Shown: positions 7,570 to 15,860, counted from the first letter of the stretch. The stretch: 17,544 nucleotides of DNA from an uncultured Paracoccaceae bacterium (GCA_913054485.1 CAJXHQ010000012.1:1-17544), one strand, 5' to 3'. Translations and numbers: made by a program. Notes: generated from the sequence alone by a model not told the origin.

Positions 7570-7852
7570 CGGTTCACACCTATCTGGATTTCTTTCCGGC
7601 TCCCCGCCCCACTCAAGTGCAAACCCAAGTGCGGTCTGGCGCGCCGTATCAGGCAGAATAACTGGGAACCGCCCGATGAGCTTGCGGCGCGTTTGGCCGC
7701 CGACATCCTTCTGGCCGTACCCCGTCTTTGATTTCTTACCCACGAAGAGAACGAGGCCTCGGACCTCGCTATGCCAGTGCTTGCCAGCGCTTGTCAGTGC
7801 CTGATTTTGTCTGCGGAACTTTGCGGCCAAAGGTCTCTGTCAGCTTTGGCAT
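7570..7852 (-). pseudogene. N-terminal fragment of a tyrosine-recombinase integrase
   Basis: On the minus strand ATG 7852-7850 gives MPKLTETFGRKVPQTKSGTD, typical of the Arm-binding N-terminus (DUF4102-like) of phage/island integrases. After a 10-bp shift the same domain continues in another frame as HWHSEVRGLVLFVGKKSK, then RRKLIGRFPVILPDTARQTA and LGFALEWG. The shift falls in three near-identical 10-mers (TGCCAGTGCT, TGCCAGCGCT, TGTCAGTGCC; 7772-7801). Removing one restores the frame DKHWHSEVRG. A further shift follows near 7606 (KEIQIG in a third frame). The catalytic domain (R-H-R-Y) is absent. It marks an old integrative element next to the core chromosome. Confidence 0.6.
7772..7801. 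repeat. Three imperfect tandem 10-bp copies
   Basis: TGCCAGTGCT, TGCCAGCGCT and TGTCAGTGCC lie head to tail. Because 10 is not a multiple of 3, gain of one copy shifts the integrase reading frame, and deleting one restores it. Replication slippage is the likely cause. Confidence 0.6.
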
Positions 7853-8192
7853 TTTGTCAGCTTTTGTCGGAAACCAATTGATACACCGTGCTACTGAGCG
7901 ATACTCAGTCAAGTCATTTTCCAATTAAATGAGTGTATTAGCAAGTCAGTGCAACTTGGCGAAAGTCACAACTCTTTCTTGGAAGGCTCTTATGATACCA
8001 TTTCACCATACCCGCTCGGGCTGGATCCGCTTCTAGGGGAACGCTTATTATTGCATCAAGGGCACTTTATGAGGTTCCTTCCGCAGCCCGGATTTTTACC
8101 GCCCCGAAGTGATCCGGCCCTTCCCATCCGCCGTATCCGCAGGCAGTGTTACCCCCCGAAGACCATCGAAAAACAATTGCCCGGACCCGCTG
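7853..8192. other. Intergenic region before the CbiX-type gene
   Basis: About 340 bp with no convincing gene. The left half (to about 8060) is relatively AT-rich and belongs with the mobile debris. The right half rises to the GC level of the core genes. The promoter of the CbiX-type gene must lie here, but I cannot point to a clear -35/-10 pair. Confidence 0.4.
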
Positions 8193-8903
8193 ATGACCGC
8201 CCCCCGCCCCCTTGCCGTTCTAGTCGCCCACGGCCAGCCTTCGGCGCCCCAGAAACCCGAAGCGCAGCTGGCGGCGCTGGCCGCAGAAACCGCCCGGCTG
8301 CTGCCCGGCTGGGAGCTGCGCTCGGCAACGCTATCCACCCCTGGCCGGCTTGAACAGACCGTCGCGGACGGCAGTGTGATCTACCCGTTTTTCATGGCGC
8401 GCGGCTGGTTTACCGGCAAGGTTCTGCCGCGCAGGCTTGAAGGCACCAGCTACCACATGGCCTGCCCCTTCGGCCTGGACCCTGCACTGCCCGGCCTTGC
8501 CGCCGCCGCACTGGCGGCAGAGCTGGCCTCCCGCGACTGGGCCGCGCCGGACGCCTCGGTCCTGCTGGCGGCCCACGGCTCCGCCCGCGGACCCAAGGCC
8601 GCAGAGGCCGCCGAAGCCTTTGCCGAAAAACTGGCGCGTGCGCTGCCGGTCTCTGCGGTCCGATGTGGTTACGTGGAGCAGCCGCCTTCGATCAGTGCCG
8701 CCGCACGCGCACTGCCCTCCCGCACCCTGTGCCTGCCGTTTTTTGCCCAGAGCGGCGATCACGTGAAGGAAGATGTGCCCGAGGCCCTTGCGGAAGCAGA
8801 TTTCAAGGGCGGGCTGATGCCGGTGACCGGCGCATTGCCCGGTGTGCCACGTCTGATCGCCGAGGCCATACACCAGACGTCAGACGAAGCGCGAACAACC
8901 TGA
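8193..8903 (+). CDS. CbiX/SirB-family chelatase-like protein
   Basis: A 236-residue protein made of two related halves, each resembling a CbiX/SirB domain (metal insertion into sirohydrochlorin for cobalamin or siroheme). The N-terminal half has VLVAHGQPS (H13). The C-terminal half has LLAAHGSARGPK (H128) and FFAQSGDHVKEDVPEAL (H190), the two metal-site histidines of the family. In the N-terminal half the segment matching the second histidine reads MARGWFTGKVLP and lacks it, so perhaps only one half chelates. The ATG at 8193 is preferred over the in-frame ATG at 8109, because homology starts at once (TAPRPLAVLVAHGQP) and the 28 extra residues look random. No strong Shine-Dalgarno is visible. 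Predicted cytoplasmic. A tRNA gene follows 80 bp downstream. Confidence 0.85.
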   Translation: MTAPRPLAVLVAHGQPSAPQKPEAQLAALAAETARLLPGWELRSATLSTPGRLEQTVADGSVIYPFFMARGWFTGKVLPRRLEGTSYHMACPFGLDPALPGLAAAALAAELASRDWAAPDASVLLAAHGSARGPKAAEAAEAFAEKLARALPVSAVRCGYVEQPPSISAAARALPSRTLCLPFFAQSGDHVKEDVPEALAEADFKGGLMPVTGALPGVPRLIAEAIHQTSDEARTT

Positions 8904-8983
8904 GTAATTGCCCGCGAAAAGTCACGAAACCGCTCTTGCACGCGGCGCAAGCATGTGATTAATGACGTCTCACACCATAGGCT

Positions 8984-9057
8984 GGCGAGTTGGCGGAGTG
9001 GTGACGCAGCGGATTGCAAATCCGTGTACACCGGTTCGATTCCGGTACTCGCCTCCA
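8984..9057 (+). tRNA. tRNA-Cys (anticodon GCA)
   Basis: A 74-nt cloverleaf. Acceptor GGCGAGT pairs with ACTCGCC, followed by discriminator T and an encoded CCA. U at position 73 is typical of tRNA-Cys. The anticodon stem GCGGA/TCCGT encloses loop TTGCAAA with anticodon GCA at 9016-9018. The T-arm is CCGGTTCGATTCCGG. It reads cysteine codons. Confidence 0.97.
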
Positions 9058-9191
9058 CTTTTCCCCGACCACACTGACACTTTTGGCTGCTGCCGGCGCA
9101 GGCTATTGCCTGGAAACGGTTGTGTCAGAATGTTAGCGCGCGCGCATCTCAGCGCGGAGGACGGGCTGCGCCCTTCTGCCTTCCGTACGTG

Positions 9192-11705
9192 TCAGGATCC
9201 CGCAGCAATCAGCGCGCCCTGCTCCCGATTGGCCGCCGCCGATGCAAGCGCATCTATCAGCTGAGATTTTGTAATGGGCTTGGTCAGGAACTGATCCATC
9301 CCGGCCGCCAGGCAGCTCTCCCTGTCGCTGTCAAAGGCATTTGCAGTCAAGGCCACAATTGCCGGCTGTTTGATATCCAGCCCGCGGATCTCCCGGGTGG
9401 CGGACAGACCATCCAGTTCAGGCATGGACATATCCATCAGGATGATACAGGGCCGGTGCTCGGCGCAAAGCGCCACTGCTTCGCGGCCGTTCTCCGCTTC
9501 GATCAGCTCCACTGGCAGATCTTGCAGGTACTTCCGGATCAGCAGCCGGTTGGTGCGGTTGTCTTCAGCCAGCAGGATCCGGCAGCCATCCAGATCATCC
9601 AAAGTGGCGGCCTCCGGCGCGAACGGGGTTTCGGGCGCGGTGCCCTCGGGAGGGGTGAAACGCAGGCGTACAGTAAAACGGGAGCCCTGGCCCGGCTCGG
9701 AGACAACTGAGATGCCGCCGCCCATACGCTCGGCCAGGATACGCGAAATCGTCAGCCCGAGCCCGGTGCCGCCAAAGGCGCGGGTGGCAGCGGAATCCGC
9801 CTGCGAGAACCGGTCAAAAACCGCCGCCTGCTGCTCCTTGGGGATGCCGACACCGCTGTCTTCAACTTCGATTATAATCGCCCAGGGATCCTCCGGAGAG
9901 GCAAAGGCACGCATGGCCACATGCCCTTCCGAGGTGAATTTCACCGCATTGCCCAGCACGTTGATCAGGATCTGCCGCAGCCGGCCGCTGTCGCCATGCA
10001 CCGTCTGAGGCAGATCTTCTGAGACCGCCACAGTCATGGAGAGACCCTTTTCCCGGATCTTGGCTTGCAGAAGATCCGCCGCGCCGCGGAGCACGCCGCG
10101 CAGGTTGAAATCTGCTGTTGAAATGGCCGGCTGGCCGGCTTCCAGCCGGGACAGGTCCAGTATGTCGTCGATGATCTTCAGCAGGGCCAGGGAGGATTCG
10201 CGGATCGTCTCCACGTAGCCGCGCTCCTCATTGTGCAGATCACATCCCGAAAGCAGGTCGGCCATGCCAACAATGCCGTTCATGGGCGTGCGGATCTCAT
10301 GGCTCATATTGGCCAGGAATTCGGACTTTGCCCGGTCAGCCTGCTCGGCCTCCAGCTTGGCGCGTTTGAGATCGCGGTTGCCCAGCGACAGTTTGCGGTT
10401 GGTGCGGATCACCTCTTCGCGCAGCTGCACGTCCCGGGTCACGTCCCAATTCACCCCGATCATCCAGTCGCCGTCCGACATCGACCAGGTCCGGGCCAGC
10501 GCCCGGATATGGCGGACTTCACCATCTCCGCGTAGGATGCGGAATTCTGACGACAGGCGGCCTTCTTCAATGGCATTGCCAAGCGTCTGAACCGCAATCT
10601 CATGATCCTCGGGATGCAGGGAATCATGCCATGCTCCCAGCGGCTGCACACCTGGTGCCCTATCGGTGCCATACAGGGTGCACATGCTCTGATCCCAGAG
10701 CAGGTCCCCGGTATCGATCTTATATTCCCAGATCCCGATAACAGAGGTCCGCAGCGCAACATCAAGCCGGTGTGACATGGCCTTCAGCTCATCCTCGCGG
10801 CCGCGCAGCAAGTCGATCGTGCGGTTCCGGGCGATAGCAAGCAGCGCGCCAGCCAGCATCGGCGCCATGATCATCAGCCCAGCAGCAAAAAGCAGGGAGC
10901 GAAGCTGCCAGAAGTTACCTGGCCGTTCAGGCCATCCGCCCCGGGGCCGCGCCGACAGCTGCCAGTTCCCGTCCGGCAGGGAAACATCCAGAACAACAGG
11001 GCTGTCCGCCAGAATTTCCGCCGACCCGAAGAAAGCCTCCCCCTCCTTGCCATTGGTGCCTCCTGTCAGGGCGATCTCCAGATTCTGAGACGGGTCCGAC
11101 AGGCCGGAACTTGCAAACAGCACATCCGCGTCGATCACCGCACTCAGGATGCCCCAAAACTCGCGCGTTTCCCCGTCGCCGGTGAAAATGGGCAGGCGGT
11201 AAATGACCCCGCGGCCGCCCTGAAGAAGATCCAGCGGGCCAGCCACAACAGTCGATCCGGTGTCACGTGCGCGGAAGGCGGCAGCCTGCTGCGCTTCATT
11301 CTTGTTGTAATCCAGCCCGACAATCTGCGCATTCGGACCTTCGGGATAAACCATGGAAACCACCAGCCCAGGCGCTGCGGCAATATTGCGGAACTCCGGG
11401 TGCCCGGCAGAAACCCGCGAGACAAGAGCGCTATAGCGTTCCTGATCCATATCCGGTTCCGTGGACAAAACCGCCGCCAGCCCCAGCAAGAGCTGCACAT
11501 CCGCGTTCAGGTAGCCTTCAAGCCGCGAGCGGGCCAGTCCGGCCTCGCGGATAACATCCGCCCGCAGGCTTTTCTCGAAGAAATCCGAGTTTTTGCCTTC
11601 CGTCCAGACAATGGCATAGACAACAACCGAAAGGACCAGCGCGACGGCCAGGATAATCAGGCCATTAAAGCCCCGGACAGATGTGATGTGCCGGCCGGTT
11701 GTCAT
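9192..11705 (-). CDS. Hybrid sensor histidine kinase (CHASE-like, PAS, REC)
   Basis: An 837-residue membrane sensor kinase. It has TM1 at about 13-33, a periplasmic CHASE-like sensor region (about 45-265) and TM2 at about 270-292. A PAS/PAC domain (about 312-430) contains HPEDHEIAVQTLGNAI and a coiled linker follows (430-462). The HisKA domain carries the phospho-acceptor H469 (SHEIRTPMNG). The ATPase domain has the N box NVLGNAVKFT (582-591), G1 DSGVGIP and G2 GGTGLGL. The C-terminal receiver has acidic E714/D715, phospho-acceptor D758 (MDMSMPE), T787 and K809. There is no Hpt domain and no response regulator beside it, so its phosphorelay partner lies elsewhere. The ligand is unknown. The ATG is preceded by AGAGGG. 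It is a monocistronic gene between the tRNA and the dehydrogenase pseudogene. Confidence 0.93.
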   Translation of the reverse strand: MTTGRHITSVRGFNGLIILAVALVLSVVVYAIVWTEGKNSDFFEKSLRADVIREAGLARSRLEGYLNADVQLLLGLAAVLSTEPDMDQERYSALVSRVSAGHPEFRNIAAAPGLVVSMVYPEGPNAQIVGLDYNKNEAQQAAAFRARDTGSTVVAGPLDLLQGGRGVIYRLPIFTGDGETREFWGILSAVIDADVLFASSGLSDPSQNLEIALTGGTNGKEGEAFFGSAEILADSPVVLDVSLPDGNWQLSARPRGGWPERPGNFWQLRSLLFAAGLMIMAPMLAGALLAIARNRTIDLLRGREDELKAMSHRLDVALRTSVIGIWEYKIDTGDLLWDQSMCTLYGTDRAPGVQPLGAWHDSLHPEDHEIAVQTLGNAIEEGRLSSEFRILRGDGEVRHIRALARTWSMSDGDWMIGVNWDVTRDVQLREEVIRTNRKLSLGNRDLKRAKLEAEQADRAKSEFLANMSHEIRTPMNGIVGMADLLSGCDLHNEERGYVETIRESSLALLKIIDDILDLSRLEAGQPAISTADFNLRGVLRGAADLLQAKIREKGLSMTVAVSEDLPQTVHGDSGRLRQILINVLGNAVKFTSEGHVAMRAFASPEDPWAIIIEVEDSGVGIPKEQQAAVFDRFSQADSAATRAFGGTGLGLTISRILAERMGGGISVVSEPGQGSRFTVRLRFTPPEGTAPETPFAPEAATLDDLDGCRILLAEDNRTNRLLIRKYLQDLPVELIEAENGREAVALCAEHRPCIILMDMSMPELDGLSATREIRGLDIKQPAIVALTANAFDSDRESCLAAGMDQFLTKPITKSQLIDALASAAANREQGALIAAGS

Positions 11706-11901
11706 TAAGAGCCCTCTGGGTCGGTTTGCGAATCACTGTTTGTACCGGTCAGAATCCCTCAAACCAGTGCACCGGCTGTTAACGGGAGAATTTTTAACGC
11801 TTTCTATTGAAATATGGACAGAAGAATCATGGCGAAACCAGAGAGGCCAGCAAAAAAATCCGCAAATGTGCAATAATGGGGCAGTTCTGCATTAAATGCG
11901 G

Positions 11902-11923
11902 GGGCGGCCCGTTCAGACCGCCC
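11902..11923. terminator. Hairpin downstream of dehydrogenase gene
   Basis: GGGCGG, a 10-nt loop and CCGCCC lie 12 bp past the dehydrogenase stop. On the minus strand only a weak T-run follows, so it could act as a weak terminator or as an RNA 3'-end protector. On the plus strand TTTAT follows directly. Confidence 0.4.
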
Positions 11924-11934
11924 TTTATGCCGGG

Positions 11935-14352
11935 TCATCCCAGCAGTATTTCGTTCTGCGGATCATATACGGGGCCGGCCAAAACCTCCGCCCGCCAATC
12001 CTGCTGCAGGATTTGAACGTCCAGCCTGCCACCTGCCGCAGCCTTCGCGCTGTCCAACCAGGCAACGGCCAGCATCTTACCGCTGCGCCAGCCCATGCCG
12101 CCAGAAGTGACATAGCCAATCAGCTCCCCCTCCTTATGGACCGGTTCGGTACCCCAGCAAGGCGGCGCCTCTGCGTCCACCTCAAGCGTGGCAAAGCGCT
12201 TTGCAGGCGGGGTATCCCGCTCCCCGTCGACCACGGATCGGCCGATGTAATCCTTTGTTTTTGAACAGAAGCGGTCCAGTCCAGCGGCATGCGGCGTGAC
12301 TTCGGTGGTCATCTCGTGACCCCAGCTGCGATAATCCTTCTCCAGCCGCAGCATGCCCATGGCACGGCCGCCCATCAGGGTCAGCCCGTGGTTTTTGCCT
12401 TCGGCCATCAGCGCATCAAATAGCGCCTTCTGGTTCAGCATCGGGCAATGCAGCTCCCAGCCCAGCTCGCCCGAGAAAGAGATGCGGATGGCCTTGCAGC
12501 GCACCCGGCCGACTTCGACCTCTTTTGAGGTCATGAAAGGGAAATCATCGAAAGCCCCGCCTGACAGCGCATTGAGCAGAGCGCGGGAATTCGGCCCAGC
12601 GATGCCCAGCGCGGCGTAATGATCGGTGACGTTTTCAATCTGCACATCAAAATCGCCCGTGTTCTGCTCCATCCAGCGCTGATACAGCGCGACGCCCATG
12701 GTCGCACCGACACAGTAGAAGGAGCCGTCGCCTGAGTTTTCGATGGTAATGTCCCCGACAATGCCGCCACGGGTGTTCAACATCAGCGACAGGGCCACCT
12801 TACCCGGCTTGGACGGCACTTTGGCGGATCCGATGTGATCCAGAAACGCCTGCGCATCCGGACCGCTGACGCGGAATTTTCCGTAAGAGGACATCTCGGA
12901 CAAGCCGCAGCCCTCGCCCATGGCTTTCGCCTCATTTCCAACATGCTCCCACCAGTTCGGGCGCTGGAAGCTAGGCTCGTCCTTGGGTTCCACGCCGTCA
13001 GGCGCATACCACAGCGGGCGTTCCCAGCCGTAGGCCTGCCCCATCACCGCGCCGTGATTCAGCAGGTCATTGTAGATTGGCGTGGTTTTCAGCGGCCGGC
13101 CGGTCTTGCGCTCGATGCCGGGATAGATCAGCTCGTAGCGGATCGGCAGGATCTCATGGGTGCGCTCGCGGGCAAATTCGCGGGTTGTCCAGTCGCCAAA
13201 GCGGGCGACGTCGATGAAATGCAGGTCCAGCTCGCTTTCGCCTTCCAGGATCCATTGGCTCATGGCAAGGCCGATGCCGCCGCCCTGCGCGATGCCGCCC
13301 AGGAAACCGCAGGCGATGAAGAAATTTGGCACGCCGGGCATCGGGCCAATTATAGGCCGGCCGTCGGGGGCAAAGCTGATCGCGCCGTTGACGCCCCGCT
13401 TGATGCCGGTGGTTTCCAGATCCGGGATGCGGTGGAAAATCGCGCCGAGCCCGTCGGACAGACGGTCCCAGTCATCCTCGAACAGCTCCTGACCAAAGGA
13501 CCAAGGCGCGCGGCCATCAGACTTATTCCAGGCGCGGCGGCAATTCTGCTCCCACGGACCAAGCAGCAGCCCCTGCCCCTCCTGGCGCAGGTAATACTGG
13601 CTGTCGCAGTCGCGGATCATCGGCAGCTCATAGTCCAGCGCGGCGACCGTAGGCATAGTGTCGGTGACCAGATACTGGTGCTCCATATTGGTGATCGGCA
13701 GGCGGGTGCCGGCCATGCGGGCGACCTCATCGGCCCAGAAGCCGGCGCAGTTCACCAGGATCTCGCATTCGAACACCTCTTCCCCTGCCGTCAGACGCCA
13801 ATGGCCCGAGGGCAGACGGGTGATGCTGTCGATCTGCGTGTTGCGCTTGATCTTGCCGCCGTATTTGCGCGCGCCGGCCGCCAGCCCCATGGTGACGGAA
13901 TAGGGATCAACATAGCCCTCTTCCGGGTCCCAGGCCCCACCTTCCAGATCGGAGACATTCAACAGCGGGTATTTCGCCTTGATCTCATCCGGCGTGACCA
14001 GCTCTTACTCCAGCCCGAGGCCGCGGAACTTGCCGGCGAGATGCTTGAACTCCTCCATCCGCGCCTTGGTCTGGGCGAGGAAGAAACCGCCCACCACATG
14101 CGATCCGACTTCCTGCCCGACCTCTTCGGCGAGCCCGTTATAGAGCCGCAGCGAATAAGCCTGCAGCGCCGAAAGATTGGCATAAGCGCTTTGCGTGTGC
14201 ACATTGCCGGCCGCGTGCCAGGTGGCCCCGGCTGTCAGCTCGCGGCGTTCCAGCAGCAGGGCGTTCTGCTCGCCGGCCTTGGCGAGGTGATAGAGCGTGG
14301 AGACACCAACGATGCCGCCGCCGATGATGATGATCCGTGCGTGAGTGGTCTT
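11935..14352 (-). pseudogene. Dimethylglycine dehydrogenase-like (DAO-GcvT), start lost and TAA
   Basis: An 805-codon frame, free of frameshifts, for an FAD-dependent methylamine dehydrogenase fused to a GcvT-like folate-binding half. The N-terminal Rossmann motif IIIIGGGIVG is at about 7-16. TWHAAG has the His (46) that carries covalent FAD in dimethylglycine dehydrogenases. The DAO domain runs to about 370, a linker to about 430, GcvT about 435-700 (GELGWELHCP, GMLRLEKDYRSWGHEM) and GcvT-C about 710-795. Two lesions: the expected ATG at 14352-14350 reads AAG, with no other start before the FAD motif, and codon 116 (14007-14005) is TAA between LGLE and ELVTPDEI. Downstream in-frame TTG/GTG codons would yield a product without the FAD site. 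Family members oxidise N-methyl groups of dimethylglycine or sarcosine and pass one-carbon units to tetrahydrofolate. Confidence 0.9.
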
Positions 14353-15839
14353 GCCAAAGCCTCTTTGCGTTTTGCCACATAAGTGTCCAGTTCGTCGCGA
14401 ATGGAGGCCTCCATCGGCGGCGGCTGGAAATTGTCCAAGAGTTTCAATGCGATGTCGCCTGCGCGTTCGGTCGCCGTCTTGCTGCCGGCCTCAAACCAGG
14501 CCTCATAGGGCCGCCAGTCGCTGAGCATCGGATCCCAGAAAGCAGTCTCATAGCGGTCCAGCGTCATCGGGTCCGAAAAGAAATGCCCGCCGGGGCCGAC
14601 ACGGGCCATGGCCTCCACGCCCAAGGCTTCGGGAGAGGTATCCAGCGGTTTCAGGAAGGCCTGCATCATGCGCAGCATTTCGGCGTCAATGATGGCCTTT
14701 TCAAAGCTGAAGGTGAGGCCGCTTTCCAGCCAGCCGATGCCATGCGCCATGACGTTACAATGGCCCATATGGGTCGCCCACAGCGCATTCATGCTCTCGT
14801 ATGCGGCCTGCGCATCCGGCGCGTTGGAGCTGTTCACGTTGGAGGATTTGTAAGGCACCCCGTAGCGCCGGGCGAGCTGCCCTCCTGCGATGGCGGCCTG
14901 CGCATATTCCGGTGTGCCCAAGGCGACCGCGCCTGATCGCATGTGCACATTCGACGTGAACGCGCCATAAATCACCGGCGCGCCGGGGTTCACCAACTGG
15001 GTCAGCACCATCCCGGCCAGGCATTCGGCGTTTTGTTCCGTTAGCGCGCCGGCCATGGTGATCGGGGCCATGGCACCGGCCATGGTGAAGGCGGAAATAA
15101 CCACCGGCTGGCCTTGTTTTGCCATTGCGATCAGCCCGTCCCACATCGGCTCGTCGATTTTCAGCGGCGAATTGGTGTTGCAGTTCAGCATGAGGCTGGG
15201 TTCAGCCGCGAATTGTTCTGCCGTGACCCCACGGGCGATGCGCGCGATCTCCAGCGCATCGCCCATGTCCGACATCGCATAGGCCCGCCAGACTTTGTCG
15301 GTTTGGGTGGCCAGCGTGTGATAGGCATCCAGATGGCGGGTGTGCACGGGCAGATCCTGCGGCTCCACCGGGTAGCCGTAGAAGAAATGCATCTGGTCCA
15401 GCGCCTGGCACAGCTGCACGCTTTGCGTGAAGGTTTTCAGGCTGCCCGGCTGGCGCGCCATGCCCGGCCCGCTGACATAAGGCGGCGTGGTGGCGTTGCA
15501 ATAGGCCAGCCAGCGCCCGCCGATGGGCACATTGCGCGCCGGGTTGCGGGCATGGAAGGTCCATTCAGAGGGGCAGGTTTTGATAGCCTGCTCCACCAGT
15601 TCAGGTGCCATACGCACCCGTTCACTGGCCTCATCCACCTCGGCACCGGCGGCTTTGTAACAGGCGCGGGCGGCGGCGGACATGATCTCTACCCCGGTTT
15701 CCTGCAATACCTTCAGTGAGGCATGATTGATCGCCTCCACCTGATCGGCCGAGAGGATTTCGGCCGGGGCCATCGTTGACTGCACCGGACCGGAAGGTCC
15801 GGAAGGCGTGGAAGGGCGGCGGGGTCTGCGGCGGGCCAT
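14235..15839 (-). CDS. MttB-family methyltransferase with read-through C-terminal tail
   Basis: A 534-residue member of the trimethylamine methyltransferase (MttB, COG5598) family. Its open frame has no internal amber codon, so it belongs to the non-pyrrolysine branch. That branch includes methyltransferases for glycine betaine and other quaternary amines that pass methyl to a corrinoid protein. Typical stretches are LAYCNATTPPYVSGPG (111-126), VVISAFTMAGAMAPITMAGA (246-265), NVMAHGIGWLESGLTFSFEK (362-381) and VGPGGHFF (414-421). The native end is probably residue 496 (YVAKRKEALA). The following codon is AGA where TGA is expected, adding 38 Ser/Ala/Pro-rich residues that merely read the dehydrogenase N-terminus in another frame. 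The ATG has a good AGGAG (spacing 6). It lies downstream of the GlxA-type regulator (93 bp). Substrate unknown; a methylated amine or betaine is likely from the neighbours. Confidence 0.88.
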   Translation of the reverse strand: MARRRPRRPSTPSGPSGPVQSTMAPAEILSADQVEAINHASLKVLQETGVEIMSAAARACYKAAGAEVDEASERVRMAPELVEQAIKTCPSEWTFHARNPARNVPIGGRWLAYCNATTPPYVSGPGMARQPGSLKTFTQSVQLCQALDQMHFFYGYPVEPQDLPVHTRHLDAYHTLATQTDKVWRAYAMSDMGDALEIARIARGVTAEQFAAEPSLMLNCNTNSPLKIDEPMWDGLIAMAKQGQPVVISAFTMAGAMAPITMAGALTEQNAECLAGMVLTQLVNPGAPVIYGAFTSNVHMRSGAVALGTPEYAQAAIAGGQLARRYGVPYKSSNVNSSNAPDAQAAYESMNALWATHMGHCNVMAHGIGWLESGLTFSFEKAIIDAEMLRMMQAFLKPLDTSPEALGVEAMARVGPGGHFFSDPMTLDRYETAFWDPMLSDWRPYEAWFEAGSKTATERAGDIALKLLDNFQPPPMEASIRDELDTYVAKRKEALARPLTHGSSSSAAASLVSPRSITSPRPASRTPCCWNAAS

Positions 15840-15843
15840 GAAA

Positions 15844-15860
15844 TTCTCCTTGATGGAGAA
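15844..15860 (-). promoter_or_regulatory. Hairpin enclosing the mttB-like gene's Shine-Dalgarno
   Basis: On the minus strand TTCTCC-ATCAA-GGAGAA precedes the ATG by 4 nt. The 3' arm holds the AGGAG ribosome-binding site. A perfect 6-bp stem with a 5-nt loop would hide the site, which suggests control of translation by RNA folding or coupling to upstream translation. The role is inferred from shape. Confidence 0.4.

Noticed and set aside
7772..7801. CRISPR-like repeats
   Set aside because: Only three imperfect 10-mers with no spacers; a slippage repeat inside an integrase remnant explains them.
8109..8192. Upstream ATG adding 28 residues to the CbiX-like protein
   Set aside because: The extra residues look random and the family begins directly at the ATG at 8193.
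8331..8873. A 180-codon minus-strand frame over the CbiX-like gene
   Set aside because: Shadow of the GC-rich coding sequence; Gly/Arg/Gln-rich with no recognisable family.
14005..14007. TAA as a programmed read-through or recoded codon
   Set aside because: TAA is not the pyrrolysine or selenocysteine codon, no recoding structure is visible, and the same gene has also lost its start codon. Inactivation is simpler.
12835..14382. A 515-codon open frame on the plus strand
   Set aside because: It lies wholly antisense to the dehydrogenase-like gene, whose FAD and GcvT motifs are clear. High-GC codon bias produces long antisense frames, and the translation shows no family features.
14235..15839. 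Pyrrolysine-containing trimethylamine methyltransferase
   Set aside because: The frame has no internal TAG, so it belongs to the non-pyrrolysine branch; trimethylamine should not be assumed as substrate.
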